Assembly (NCBI GenBank): GCA_029261925.1
Contig: JAJDAJ010000043.1
Coordinates: forward strand, 1 to 43,106
Length of the DNA stretch: 43,106 nucleotides
Direction of reading: 5' to 3'
From: Deltaproteobacteria bacterium
GTDB taxonomy: Bacteria; Myxococcota_A; UBA9160; SZUA-336
Shown: positions 7,508 through 15,037 of the stretch, piece after piece
Numbering within the stretch: the first letter of the stretch is position 1
Layout of the letters: each line of letters opens with the position of its first letter
The notes under the pieces: model-generated
Databases searched by the model: none
Told to the model about the DNA's origin: nothing
What the model saw: the letters and a program-made list of their open reading frames with translations, nothing else
Made by a program: the position numbers and the translations under genes

Positions 7508-7950
7508 GCCTTGCGCGCCGCGCTGCGCAGGCGCCCGGCCGTGGCGTCCACGCTGGTCTTGCGCAGCGTGAGCGCGATCTGGTCCTGGACGGTCGGCAGC
7601 GTCCAGCCGTACATGCCCTCGGAGGGCCGGGCACCGGGCGGCTTGGTGCACATGCTCTCGCGGCGGCCCCAGAGCAGGAAGTGCGGCGTCTCCAGCTCCA
7701 CGGCGATGCGCAGCTCGTCACTGACCCGGGTGGACGACTCCGTGTGCTCGCCACAGATCACGATCATCTGGTCCGCCTCCTGGATCATCTGGCGCGCTCG
7801 CTCGATGCGGATGCTCGCCGCCATCGAACCCTCCGAGCCCCCCAGCACCGAGAAGCCGGAGCGCGGGGTCCGGGACTGCGCGACCAGGAGCGCGTACAGG
7901 TCCTGGTCGTGGACGGTGTCGAAACTGACGAAGACCCGGGTCCTGGTCAT
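7504..7950 (-). CDS. TIR-like (DUF1863/ThsB-type) domain protein
   Basis: The protein has 148 residues, a single domain. It starts RTRVFVSFDTVHDQDLYALL, with the family's R-V-F-x-S-F and H-D-x-D-L pattern. RMQIxEAD-type spacing follows (RARQMIQEADQMIVICGEHT), then SDELRIAVELETPHFLLWGR. This matches the Thoeris ThsB 'TIR-like' family (PF08937) closely in order and spacing. Members cleave NAD and make cyclic-ADP-ribose-type signals or bind nucleotides. The gene overlaps the transglutaminase-like gene by four bases (ATGA). No ThsA or other known Thoeris effector is nearby. Upstream is an AT-rich intergenic island that may carry its promoter. Function as a defence sensor is inferred. Confidence 0.8.
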   Translation of the reverse strand: MTRTRVFVSFDTVHDQDLYALLVAQSRTPRSGFSVLGGSEGSMAASIRIERARQMIQEADQMIVICGEHTESSTRVSDELRIAVELETPHFLLWGRRESMCTKPPGARPSEGMYGWTLPTVQDQIALTLRKTSVDATAGRLRSAARKA

Positions 7951-8016
7951 GGTCTGCGGGCTGCCCGGTACTCCGTCACGCGCCTCACCCGGTCCGCGCA
8001 GGAGATGAGGCGACTG

Positions 8017-8052
8017 CGTGACATAGTAATCATATGTAGTAAGTTTAGCAGA
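8017..8052. promoter_or_regulatory. AT-rich intergenic island, probable divergent promoter region
   Basis: In otherwise GC-saturated DNA, bases 8017-8052 are strikingly AT-rich (TAGTAATCATATGTAGTAAG). They contain TATGAT on the minus strand and GTGACA-16-TAAGTT on the plus strand. Neither reading is a strong promoter by itself. The position upstream of the TIR-like gene suggests a regulatory zone. The rest of 7951-8307 holds only the doubtful small frame at 8052. Confidence 0.35.
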
Positions 8053-8246
8053 TGGGTGACCGTCGAGCAGCTGGCCAGAGGCGGACCGGGCCGCGGACCC
8101 GCAAGCCCCTGCGCGAGGTCGTCCGGCGGCTCTGGCGCTGGTCGCGTCAGAACCCAACGCAGCGACGCGCGGCGCGCAAGCGCGCACGGTTCTGGGCCGA
8201 GCTGCGAGAGGGCGAGCGCGAGGCGGACTCCCGCTCGCATCCCTGA
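8052..8246 (+). CDS. doubtful small basic protein
   Basis: A 64-residue open frame starts just after the AT-rich island. It is very rich in Arg and Lys with several Trp (VVRRLWRWSRQNPTQRRAAR, RARFWAELREGERE). It has no family I recognise and no clear ribosome site, though the ATG would be close to a potential -10 box. Basic composition is a common by-product of GC-rich noncoding frames. If real, it could be a nucleic-acid-binding or toxin-like small protein next to the TIR-like gene. Confidence 0.25.
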   Translation: MGDRRAAGQRRTGPRTRKPLREVVRRLWRWSRQNPTQRRAARKRARFWAELREGEREADSRSHP

Positions 8247-8307
8247 CCGGTCGCCCCGGCGAGGCGGATCGACGTCCGCGCCGCAGGCGCATGCTGCCGC
8301 ACCAGCG

Positions 8308-8712
8308 CTGATCAGCGCGATCGGGATCGCCGCCCTGCGCTACGCCGAGGACGACGTCTGGCGACAGGTCGCGCAGGGGGTGGACCAGTACGTGGTGCTC
8401 GGTGCGGGCTTCGACACCCTGGCGCTGCGCCGGGCGGACCTGGTCGATCGGCTCCGCGTCTTCGGGCTCGATCACCCCGACGTGCAGCAGCTGAAGCGCG
8501 AGCGCATCGACGCGGCCGGGGCGACACCGGCGTCGCTGCCCGGGTTCGTACCCGTGGACTTCGAGGTCAGCAACCTGGCCGACGGCCTGGCGGCGAGCGC
8601 CTTCGACCCGCGGCGCCGCGCGCTGTTCTCGTGGCTGAACACGCTGCCCTACCCGACGCCCGACGGGGTCGCCTCGACCCTCGACTCCCTGCTCGAGCTG
8701 GCCGCCCCCGGT
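8308..8712 (+). pseudogene. fragment of a PF04072-type (leucine carboxyl methyltransferase-like) SAM methyltransferase
   Basis: The frame encodes the central part of the family (TIGR00027/PF04072): QGVDQYVVLGAGFDTLALR, the glycine-rich SAM loop, then RVFGLDHPDVQQLKRERI with the acidic end of strand 2, then RRRALFSWLNTLPYPT. No start codon lies in frame near the beginning of homology, and the N-terminal helices are missing. After SLLELAAPG the frame turns to Arg-rich noise and stops at 8781, so the C-terminal third is missing too. Truncation at both ends argues for decay. The remnant may once have served the island that follows. Confidence 0.6.
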
Positions 8713-8872
8713 GTGGGAGCACGCCGACCGCGTCGTCCGCGCGGGAAATCGAGACAGTCGATGTCAGCACGAGTGTGGTGATCCGGATGCGGAACCCGGC
8801 GCCTCCTGCGCCGGGGCCAGCGGCGGCCGGCTCCAGGGGTGGGGGAAGGGAGAGGCCGCGCGGCGTGCGTGG

Positions 8873-8878
8873 TACATT
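8873..8878 (+). promoter_or_regulatory. -10-like box of the first P450 gene
   Basis: TACATT ends six bases before the ATG at 8885, and no Shine-Dalgarno sequence is present in between. There is no convincing -35 at 16-18 bases upstream. It is listed because the same spacing recurs at several genes here. Confidence 0.3.
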
Positions 8879-8884
8879 CGCGCC

Positions 8885-10183
8885 ATGAGCGAGCTGAGCC
8901 TGGACACGATCGACATCCACACCAAGGATCTCTACGTGACCCGCGGCTATCCGTGGCAGGAGTGGGACCTGCTCCGCCGCGAGGCGCCGATCTACTGGTA
9001 CGAGCGCGAGGGGATCGCGCCGTTCTGGGCGGTCACGCGACACGCGGACGTGCTCGCGATCTCGAAGCACGCCGAGGTCTTCGTGAACAGCCAGCGGCTG
9101 CGCCTGGACTCGGTCGAGGACGACGAGCGGCAGGTCGGCTCGCGGCTCCAGCGGGCCACCGAGCGTGGCTGGGATCCCGACGAGCCGCCGGACTTCATCT
9201 TCATGGACGATCCGCGGCACCGGAAGTTCCGCCTGCTGGCGGCCAAGCGCTTCACGCCCGCTGCCCTGCGCAAGCTCGATGGCCACTTCTCGGACCTCTC
9301 GCGGAAGTTCGCCGACGAGTTCTCCGCCGAGCTCACCCGTACCTCCGACACCGGAGAGACCTGCGACTTCGTGCGTGGCTTCGCGCAGAAGCTCCCGCTG
9401 GCCGCCATCGGCGAGATGATGGGGCTGCCCGCCGGGGACTGGATGCGTCTCAAGAAGCTGACCAACGTGATGATCGGTGCACCGGAGCCCGACTTCTACC
9501 GCCCCGGAGAGACCCGCAACCAGGCTCTCCAGCGCGCTTCGGACGAGATGACCGAGTACATGGTCCGGCTCGTCGACGAGCACCAGGAGCGCGGCCCCGG
9601 CGCCGGCGACCTCTCGAGCCTGATCGTGCACTCCACGATCGACGGCGAGCCGCTGACCGTGCAGCAGCTCCAGGGCTTCCTGTTCGTGCTGCTGGCGGCG
9701 GGCAACGAGACGACCCAGAACGCGATCAGTGGCGGCGTGCACGCGCTGCTCGAGAACCCCGACCAGCGTGAGCTGCTCTGCAGCGACCCTTCGCTGGTCG
9801 AGTCCGCCGCCGAGGAGATCCTGCGCTGGACCTCCCCCGTGCTCCAGTTCGCGCGCACCGCCGTCGAGGACTTCGAGCTCTCGGGCACGACCATCCGCGC
9901 GGGAGAGGACGTGGGCATGTGGTACCCGTCGGCCAATCGCGACGAGGCCGTCTTCGACGAGCCGTACCGCTTCGACATCACCCGCAAGCCGAACGACCAC
10001 CTGGCCTTCGGCGGCTACGGCGCACACTTCTGCCTGGGCGCGAACCTCGCGCGCTGGGAGCTGCGCGCCGCACTGCGTGCGCTGATCCCGATCCTGCCGC
10101 GCATGGCGTCGGCAGGCCCGCCCGGCCGCGTGCGGAACCTGCACGTGGCCGCGATCCATGCGCTTCCGGTGCGGGCGGCCTGA
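8885..10183 (+). CDS. cytochrome P450 monooxygenase (1)
   Basis: The protein has 432 residues, a soluble bacterial class I P450 with no membrane anchor. Key parts are the I-helix oxygen-activation motif AGNETT (272-277), the ExxR pair (Glu311, Arg314) and the heme loop FGGYGAHFCLGANLA with axial Cys383. The AGNETT/NAISGG pattern and the F-x-P-A-A-L segment are common in P450s acting on steroids, terpenoids and fatty acyl chains. The substrate cannot be read directly. It would insert one oxygen atom using two electrons from a ferredoxin system not found in the window. Its N-terminus (DLYVTRGYPWQEWDLLRREAP) is close to the P450 at 36645, suggesting a paralogue pair. A perfect hairpin (10191-10211) ends the gene against the convergent monooxygenase gene. 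Confidence 0.93.
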   Translation: MSELSLDTIDIHTKDLYVTRGYPWQEWDLLRREAPIYWYEREGIAPFWAVTRHADVLAISKHAEVFVNSQRLRLDSVEDDERQVGSRLQRATERGWDPDEPPDFIFMDDPRHRKFRLLAAKRFTPAALRKLDGHFSDLSRKFADEFSAELTRTSDTGETCDFVRGFAQKLPLAAIGEMMGLPAGDWMRLKKLTNVMIGAPEPDFYRPGETRNQALQRASDEMTEYMVRLVDEHQERGPGAGDLSSLIVHSTIDGEPLTVQQLQGFLFVLLAAGNETTQNAISGGVHALLENPDQRELLCSDPSLVESAAEEILRWTSPVLQFARTAVEDFELSGTTIRAGEDVGMWYPSANRDEAVFDEPYRFDITRKPNDHLAFGGYGAHFCLGANLARWELRAALRALIPILPRMASAGPPGRVRNLHVAAIHALPVRAA

Positions 10184-10190
10184 TCCCACC

Positions 10191-10211
10191 GGCGGCGCCT
10201 GGAGCGCCGCC
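10191..10211. terminator. bidirectional hairpin between convergent genes
   Basis: GGCGGCGC (10191-10198) pairs perfectly with GCGCCGCC (10204-10211) around CTGGA. It lies between the P450 stop at 10183 and the stop of the minus-strand monooxygenase at 10211-10213. The lack of a T-run makes intrinsic termination uncertain. Confidence 0.45.
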
Positions 10212-11677
10212 TAGAGCGGCGACACCTCGAAGGCGTCGCGGTCGATCCGCGTCGCGCGCTCGCGGAACTCCGTCATCGAGTAGGGCCACTGGGTCACGAC
10301 GCGCCCCCCCGGCGAGCGGTAGTAGCCATTGCAGCTCGCCTGCCAGACCTCGACGCGCTCGATCGCCTGCTGGATCTCGTCGTTGTAGGTCTCCATCGGC
10401 TCCGGCCGGACGTCGAGCCACGCCAGGCGCTCCTCGGAAATGCGCTGGATCTGCAGCAGCGCGTGCTCGACCTGGGCCTCGATCATGGTGAGGATCGAGC
10501 CGTTGTTCGTGTTCGGGCCGTAGAGCATGAAGAGGTTCGGGAAACCGGCGGTGGTCACGCCCAGGTAGCCTCGCGCGCCGTCCTTCCAGGCCTCCTCGAT
10601 GTGCTGTCCGCCGCGCCCCGTGACGTCGATCGCGGACAGGTAGCGGTTCGCGGCGAAGCCCGTGGCCAGGATCAGCGTGTCCACGCGGCGCGACCTGCCG
10701 TCGACGGTGACCACCGCGTCGGACGTGATGCGCTCGATCTCCTCGGTGACCAGCTCGAGGTTCGGCCGGTTGAACGCGGGGTAGTACTGGTTGGAGTACA
10801 GCGGTCGCTTGCAGCCGTACGGGTGGTCAGGCCGCAGCTTCTCGCGCACGGCGGGGTCCTCGACGATCTCGATCGCCTTCAGCCCCGCTGCCTCCATCTC
10901 GGCGAGCATCTCCGCGTCGCCGAAGGTCATTCCGCCGTCCACACGGCGGTAGATCGTGTCTCGCAGCTTCAGCGACGCCTCGGGGTCGCTGCGGAAGCGC
11001 TCTAGCTCCCCCTCGGGGTAGGGGTCGTCCTCCTTGGGCAGTACCCAGTTCGCCGTCCGCTGGAACAGGTGGACCTGGCCGGCCTGCGCGACGATCTCGG
11101 GCACGAACTGCACGGCGCTCGCGGCGCTTCCGATGACGGCCACGCGGTCGCCCGGGAGATCGTGGTCCCAGTCCCAGCGGGCAGAGTGGAAGCTCGTGCC
11201 CGCGAAGCTGTCGAGCCCCTCGATCTCGGGCCAGACCAGGTCGTTGAACATGCCCAGGGCGCTGACGATCACGTCGGCCTCGAGCGTCTCGCCGGTCTGC
11301 AGCTCCAGGGTCCAGCGGGCGCTCGCGTCGTCCCAGCGCGCGCTGCGAACCTCGCTGCCGAAGCGGCAGTGCGGGAGCAGGTCGTACTTGCTCGCGACCC
11401 CCTGCATGTACTCCAGGATCTCGGGCTGGGGCGCGTACGGCCGGGACCAGTCGCGCTTGATCTCGAAGGAGAACGAGTAGAGATGCGAGGGGATGTCGCA
11501 GGCGCAGCCCGGGTAGCGGTTATGGCACCACGTGCCGCCCACGCCCTGGCCCTTCTCGAGCAGGACGAAGTCGTCGAATCCCGCCTGCCGCAGCCGGATG
11601 GCCATGCACAGGCCTCCGGGGCCGGCTCCGATGATGGCGATCCGTAGATCCCGGGGGCCGCTTCTGGCTGGGCTCAT
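10211..11677 (-). CDS. flavin-containing monooxygenase, Baeyer-Villiger type
   Basis: The protein has 488 residues. An FAD-binding Rossmann motif GAGPGG lies at 17-22, followed by EKGQGVGGTWCHNRYPGCACD, the usual G-G-T-W...Y-P-G segment of this class. The Baeyer-Villiger fingerprint F-x-G-x-x-x-H-x-x-x-W-D is complete at residues 158-169 (FAGTSFHSARWD). A second nucleotide site for NADPH is near 182-187 (GSAASA). Such enzymes turn ketones into esters or lactones, or oxygenate heteroatoms. In this setting a terpenoid or steroid ketone is plausible. GGAGGATCGAG precedes the ATG. The gene diverges from a tandem MarR regulator across an operator-rich gap, so repression by that regulator is likely. 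Confidence 0.9.
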   Translation of the reverse strand: MSPARSGPRDLRIAIIGAGPGGLCMAIRLRQAGFDDFVLLEKGQGVGGTWCHNRYPGCACDIPSHLYSFSFEIKRDWSRPYAPQPEILEYMQGVASKYDLLPHCRFGSEVRSARWDDASARWTLELQTGETLEADVIVSALGMFNDLVWPEIEGLDSFAGTSFHSARWDWDHDLPGDRVAVIGSAASAVQFVPEIVAQAGQVHLFQRTANWVLPKEDDPYPEGELERFRSDPEASLKLRDTIYRRVDGGMTFGDAEMLAEMEAAGLKAIEIVEDPAVREKLRPDHPYGCKRPLYSNQYYPAFNRPNLELVTEEIERITSDAVVTVDGRSRRVDTLILATGFAANRYLSAIDVTGRGGQHIEEAWKDGARGYLGVTTAGFPNLFMLYGPNTNNGSILTMIEAQVEHALLQIQRISEERLAWLDVRPEPMETYNDEIQQAIERVEVWQASCNGYYRSPGGRVVTQWPYSMTEFRERATRIDRDAFEVSPL

Positions 11678-11705
11678 CTCGATCCTCCACCGCTCGGGGC
11701 CGACA

Positions 11706-11735
11706 TTGATAAATCACGTTTGACAAGATTGTCAA
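11706..11735 (-). promoter_or_regulatory. promoter of the Baeyer-Villiger monooxygenase gene
   Basis: On the minus strand TTGACA (11735-11730), an 18-base spacer and TATCAA (11711-11706) form a promoter. The -35 box lies inside the 20-base dyad at 11718-11737, so a bound regulator would block polymerase. Confidence 0.5.
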
Positions 11736-11737
11736 AC
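11718..11737. promoter_or_regulatory. perfect dyad operator, probable MarR-family site
   Basis: GTTTGACAA (11718-11726) and TTGTCAAAC (11729-11737) are exact reverse complements around GA. Dyads of this size and AT content are typical MarR operators. It lies between the divergent monooxygenase and tandem MarR genes and overlaps the -35 box of the former. Confidence 0.65.
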
Positions 11738-11750
11738 AAGATTGATCAAA
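11724..11750 (+). repeat. tandem direct repeat in the operator region
   Basis: CAAGATTGTCAAA (11724-11736) is followed immediately by CAAGATTGATCAAA (11737-11750). The second copy contains the palindrome TTGATCAA (11742-11749). The two copies put two similar half-site sets about one and a quarter helical turns apart. Confidence 0.6.
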
Positions 11751-11770
11751 TGCTCCGGCGGCCGTATCCT
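11742..11770 (+). promoter_or_regulatory. promoter of the tandem MarR gene
   Basis: TTGATC (11742-11747), 17 bases and TATCCT (11765-11770) fit a sigma-70-type promoter. The ATG is at 11778, so transcription would begin at the start codon. The -35 box coincides with the TTGATCAA palindrome, which suggests autoregulation. Confidence 0.45.
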
Positions 11771-11777
11771 GCCGCCC

Positions 11778-12893
11778 ATGCCCAGCGAGCCTGTCCGCCC
11801 GCCCGACCGCCCGGAATCCGGGCGAGATCGCGACGCCACGTGGTCCCGGTACCGGGACAACCTGCCGCGGCACCTCACCGGGATCTCGCGCGATCTCGAG
11901 TCCCGGGTCATGCGCAGCCTGGCCCGGGAGCGCGGCTACCGCGGCCTGCGCCCCAGCTTCGGGCCGCTGCTGTCGCTGGTCTGGCTCCAGGGCCGACCGC
12001 TGAGCGGCATTGCAGCCCAGCTCGGGATCAGCAAGCAGGCGTGCAGTCAGCTGGCCAGCCTGGCCGAGCAGGCGGGCTACCTGGAGCGCAGACCCGACCC
12101 GGCCGACGGGCGCGCGCGCCTGGTGCTGCTCACGCCGCGCGGGCGCAAGCTGGTCGAGCAGGCGGTCTGGGTGATCCTGGCCAGCGAGTCCGAGTACGCG
12201 CAGACCGTCGGTCCCGAGCCGTACGGCCGCTTCACGGACACGCTCGGCCGCCTGTACGAGGGTCTGGGAATTCCGACGCACGTCGATCCGGCGCTCGGCT
12301 CCAGCGCGAGTCGCTCGATCGGCGTGCTGCCGCTGATCGTCGTGCGGATCCAGCGGCTGCTGATGGAGGCGACCCGCGCTCGCGGGCACGACGGTCTGAA
12401 GATGTCGCACGCCCAGGTGCTGCCGCTGATCGGCCCCGGCGGCAGCCGCGTCCACCAGATCGCGCGCGTGCAGCGCGTCAGCCGCCAGGCGATCAGCGCC
12501 ACCGCCCGCGATCTCGAAGCTCTGGGCTACCTGCGCCGTGATCCCGACGCGCTCGATCGCCGCGGGGTGGTGCTGCGCCTGACCGACGCGGGAGAGCGGC
12601 TGATCCGCGACTGCGTCGCCGCGCTCGACGGCGTGGATGCGTCGTTCCGTCAGATCCTGGGCGGGGCCCGGCTCGAGCAGCTCTGCGAGGTGGCGCGCGA
12701 GCTCTACCAGGCGCTGCACCTCGAGGAGGAGATCTTCGAGGCGCGCCCGGAGCCGCAGCCCGGAGCGGTCACGGACGGCGAGGAGAGCGAGATCCGGCAG
12801 CTGGCCAGCGCGCTGCGGCGCCGGCTGGGCCGGCGCGACACCGCGCGCCTGGCGGCGCTGCTCGAGCCGCGGACGACGGGGGGGACGACGTGA
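11778..12893 (+). CDS. tandem (double) MarR-family transcriptional regulator
   Basis: The protein has 371 residues, about twice a normal MarR protein. Two winged-helix domains are in one chain. The first spans about residues 35-140 (LGISKQACSQLASLAEQAGYL, then RRPDPADGRARLVLLTPRG). The second spans about 180-300 (VSRQAISATARDLEALGYL, then RRDPDALDRRGVVLRLTDAG). The aligned recognition helices and wings show an internal duplication, so one polypeptide may mimic the usual dimer. The C-terminal 60 residues are extra. The start has no Shine-Dalgarno sequence and lies seven bases after a -10 box. It is divergent from the monooxygenase gene, with a dyad between, and overlaps the next gene by four bases (GTGA). 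It is probably a ligand-responsive repressor of both sides. Confidence 0.85.
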   Translation: MPSEPVRPPDRPESGRDRDATWSRYRDNLPRHLTGISRDLESRVMRSLARERGYRGLRPSFGPLLSLVWLQGRPLSGIAAQLGISKQACSQLASLAEQAGYLERRPDPADGRARLVLLTPRGRKLVEQAVWVILASESEYAQTVGPEPYGRFTDTLGRLYEGLGIPTHVDPALGSSASRSIGVLPLIVVRIQRLLMEATRARGHDGLKMSHAQVLPLIGPGGSRVHQIARVQRVSRQAISATARDLEALGYLRRDPDALDRRGVVLRLTDAGERLIRDCVAALDGVDASFRQILGGARLEQLCEVARELYQALHLEEEIFEARPEPQPGAVTDGEESEIRQLASALRRRLGRRDTARLAALLEPRTTGGTT

Positions 12894-13612
12894 CCTACGA
12901 CTGGATCCCGGCACTGGTCTTCATCGGCGCGCTCGCCGTGCTGACCTGGATCGGGCGCTTCCTGGCCTTCCGGATCCCCGCGCTCCAGCGCATGCGCGAG
13001 CTGAACCACGAGGCCGATGCACCCAAGCTGGCGCGCGAGCGCTTCCGCGAGGCCGTGCGCGTGAACAACCGCGCGGGCCTGATCACGAACCTGGTCTTCT
13101 ACCTCGCGATCCTGCCGCTGTCCGTGAACCTCGAGGCGCGGCCGCTGTGGCGCCACGCCGTGGACATCGTCGCGGTACTGCTGGTCTTCGATTTCATGTA
13201 CTACCTGACGCATCGCTTCGTCTTCCACGGAAGGCTGATGCGCCGGCAGCACGCCCTGCACCATCAGGCGCGCACGCCCACCTACATCGACGCGCTGTAC
13301 GTGCACCCGCTCGAGACCACGATCGGCCTGTCGCTCTACCTGCTGTCGATCCCGCTGGTCGCGATCCTGACCGGCGGGCCGCTCAACGCGCTGTCGATGG
13401 CGGTGGCGACGCTGGTCTTCACGCAGGTGAACACGATCAACCACACCTGGGTGAACCTGCCGTACTTCCCGTTCCGCACGCTCGACTACGTGACCGGCGT
13501 GCACGCCGCCCATCACGTGGACATGAACCAGGGCAACTACGCCACGCTGACCATGCTGTACGACCGGATCTTCGGAACCTACGAGCGGCCCGTGAGCCGG
13601 GCCACGCCCTGA
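12890..13612 (+). CDS. sterol desaturase/fatty acid hydroxylase family membrane protein
   Basis: The protein has 240 residues with hydrophobic segments around 5-28, 63-80, 90-107 and 140-180. The di-iron histidine motifs are present: HRFVFH (108-113), HALHH (121-125) and, near the C-terminus, VHAAHHVDMNQGNYA. Family members hydroxylate or desaturate lipids with O2 and two non-heme irons in the membrane. The substrate is unknown. The GTG start overlaps the tandem MarR stop (GTGA), so it is translated with its likely regulator. A stem-loop follows at 13619-13640. Confidence 0.88.
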   Translation: MTYDWIPALVFIGALAVLTWIGRFLAFRIPALQRMRELNHEADAPKLARERFREAVRVNNRAGLITNLVFYLAILPLSVNLEARPLWRHAVDIVAVLLVFDFMYYLTHRFVFHGRLMRRQHALHHQARTPTYIDALYVHPLETTIGLSLYLLSIPLVAILTGGPLNALSMAVATLVFTQVNTINHTWVNLPYFPFRTLDYVTGVHAAHHVDMNQGNYATLTMLYDRIFGTYERPVSRATP

Positions 13613-13618
13613 ACGCTC

Positions 13619-13640
13619 GCGCGGGCGCCGGTGCCCGCGC
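13619..13640 (+). terminator. hairpin after the desaturase-like gene
   Basis: GCGCGGGC (13619-13626) pairs with GCCCGCGC (13633-13640) around a six-base loop, seven bases after the stop codon. There is no T-run, so it is a weak or rho-assisted terminator at best. Confidence 0.35.
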
Positions 13641-13663
13641 CCCCTGACCATCGAGGAGTCAGC

Positions 13664-13773
13664 CATGACGCAGCGCATCTTCGATCGCCTCCGCGGCGTT
13701 CGCGGGCGTACCCGACGCGACGATCGAGAAGGTCCTGTTCAGCACCGCCGCCGGGCTCCACGGGATCCAGTAG
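13664..13773 (+). pseudogene. collapsed amidohydrolase gene: intact start and end, middle deleted
   Basis: A GAGGAG ribosome site precedes ATG 13664, which encodes MTQRIFD, the usual beginning of amidohydrolase_2 proteins of the M-x-x-R-x-F-D-A-D-x-H type. About 20 bases later, in a different frame, the sequence reads ASAAFAGVPDATIEKVLFST then AAGLHGIQ and a stop at 13771-13773. This resembles the family's C-terminal helix and N-A-x-x-L-H-G-I end. The roughly 350 residues in between are absent, and the two ends are out of frame. The join appears to fall near 13684-13690. I read this as a large internal deletion, not a small gene. Confidence 0.5.
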
Positions 13774-13804
13774 CCCGCCGACCGGCGGAGGGGGGAGGGG
13801 AGAG

Positions 13805-14995
13805 ATGATCGAGGTTCCCGACGTCAGCCATCCGGACAGCTTCAGCGAGGGCTTCCCGCACGAGGTCTTCCGCGAGCTGCGCCGCGAGGCGCCGGTGTAC
13901 TGGCACGAGGGGGATGCCACGGGCGGTCCAGGCTACTGGATCGTCAGCCGCTATCGCACGATCCGGACGATCTCGCGCCAGCCGACGCTGTTCAGCTCCG
14001 CGTCGGGCACCAGCGTGGAGGATCGGGGCCTGGAGTTCGTGTCGATGATCGACATGGACCCGCCCGGCCACCGGCGCTACCGCGCGCTGGTCTCGGGCGG
14101 CTTCACGCCGCGCGCGATCGCGTCTCAGGAGCCGCACCACCGCGAGATCGTCGCCTCGATCCTCGACGGGGTGATCGACCGTGGTCAGTGCGACTTCGTG
14201 GTGGACGTGGCCGCCGAGCTGCCGCTGCGCGTGATCGCGGAGCTGCTGGGCGTGCCGCAGTCCGCGTGCCACGACATCTTCGACTGGAGCAACCGCATGA
14301 TCGGGAGCCAGGATCCGGAGTACGTGGTCAGCGCGGACGAGGCGTCCAGCGCCGCCCAGGAGATGTTCGTCTTCGCCAACGGCCTGGCCGAGGACCGGCT
14401 CGCCAGCCCGCGCGAGGACCTGATGAGCACGATCCTGCAGGGCGAGGTGGACGGCAGCCGCCTGAACACGCTCGAGTTCGACTCGTTCTTCCTGCTGCTC
14501 GCGGTCGCGGGCAACGAGACCACGCGCAACCTGATCTCCCACGGTCTGCTGCTGCTGCTCGAGCACCCCGACGTGCTCGAGCGCCTGCGCGCGGACCGCT
14601 CGCTGGTGCCGGCGGCGATCGAGGAGATGCTTCGCTTCCGCTCACCCGTGTACTACATGCGGCGGACCGCGCTCGGGGACACCGAGCTCGAGGGTCAGCC
14701 GATCCGCAAGGGCGACAAGCTGCTCATGTACTACCCGAGCGCCAACCGCGACGAGGACGTCTTCGAGCGGCCAGACGTCTTCGACATCGACCGGCCCGAG
14801 AACCCGCACCTGGCGTTCGGCATCGGCGAGCACTTCTGCATCGGCACCCACCTGGCGCGGCTCGAGACGCGCGTGATGTTCGAGGGGGTCCTCGAGCGCC
14901 TGCGCGACCTGGAGCTCGCCGGCCCGATCGCCTATCTGCGCTCGAACCTGATCGACGGCGTCAAGCACATCCCGCTGAAGTTCACCGCCGCCTGA
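13805..14995 (+). CDS. cytochrome P450 monooxygenase (2)
   Basis: The protein has 396 residues, a soluble bacterial P450. It shows AGNETT (235-240), Glu274/Arg277 of ExxR and the heme loop FGIGEHFCIGTHLA with Cys345. The start GFPHEVFRELRREAPVYWHE, then WIVSRYRTIRTISRQPTLFSS and IDMDPPGHRRYR, is typical of the CYP125/CYP142-like group. That group hydroxylates the side chains of cholesterol and related terpenoids, so a steroid or terpenoid substrate is a reasonable guess only. A strong purine-rich ribosome site (GGAGGGGAGAG) precedes the ATG. It is followed 42 bases later by a zinc alcohol dehydrogenase gene on the same strand, which would fit oxidation of the alcohol made. Confidence 0.93.
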   Translation: MIEVPDVSHPDSFSEGFPHEVFRELRREAPVYWHEGDATGGPGYWIVSRYRTIRTISRQPTLFSSASGTSVEDRGLEFVSMIDMDPPGHRRYRALVSGGFTPRAIASQEPHHREIVASILDGVIDRGQCDFVVDVAAELPLRVIAELLGVPQSACHDIFDWSNRMIGSQDPEYVVSADEASSAAQEMFVFANGLAEDRLASPREDLMSTILQGEVDGSRLNTLEFDSFFLLLAVAGNETTRNLISHGLLLLLEHPDVLERLRADRSLVPAAIEEMLRFRSPVYYMRRTALGDTELEGQPIRKGDKLLMYYPSANRDEDVFERPDVFDIDRPENPHLAFGIGEHFCIGTHLARLETRVMFEGVLERLRDLELAGPIAYLRSNLIDGVKHIPLKFTAA

Positions 14996-15037
14996 GCGTA
15001 AGATGGCCGGACCCGGCCCGGCCGGGAGCGGGGAGCC

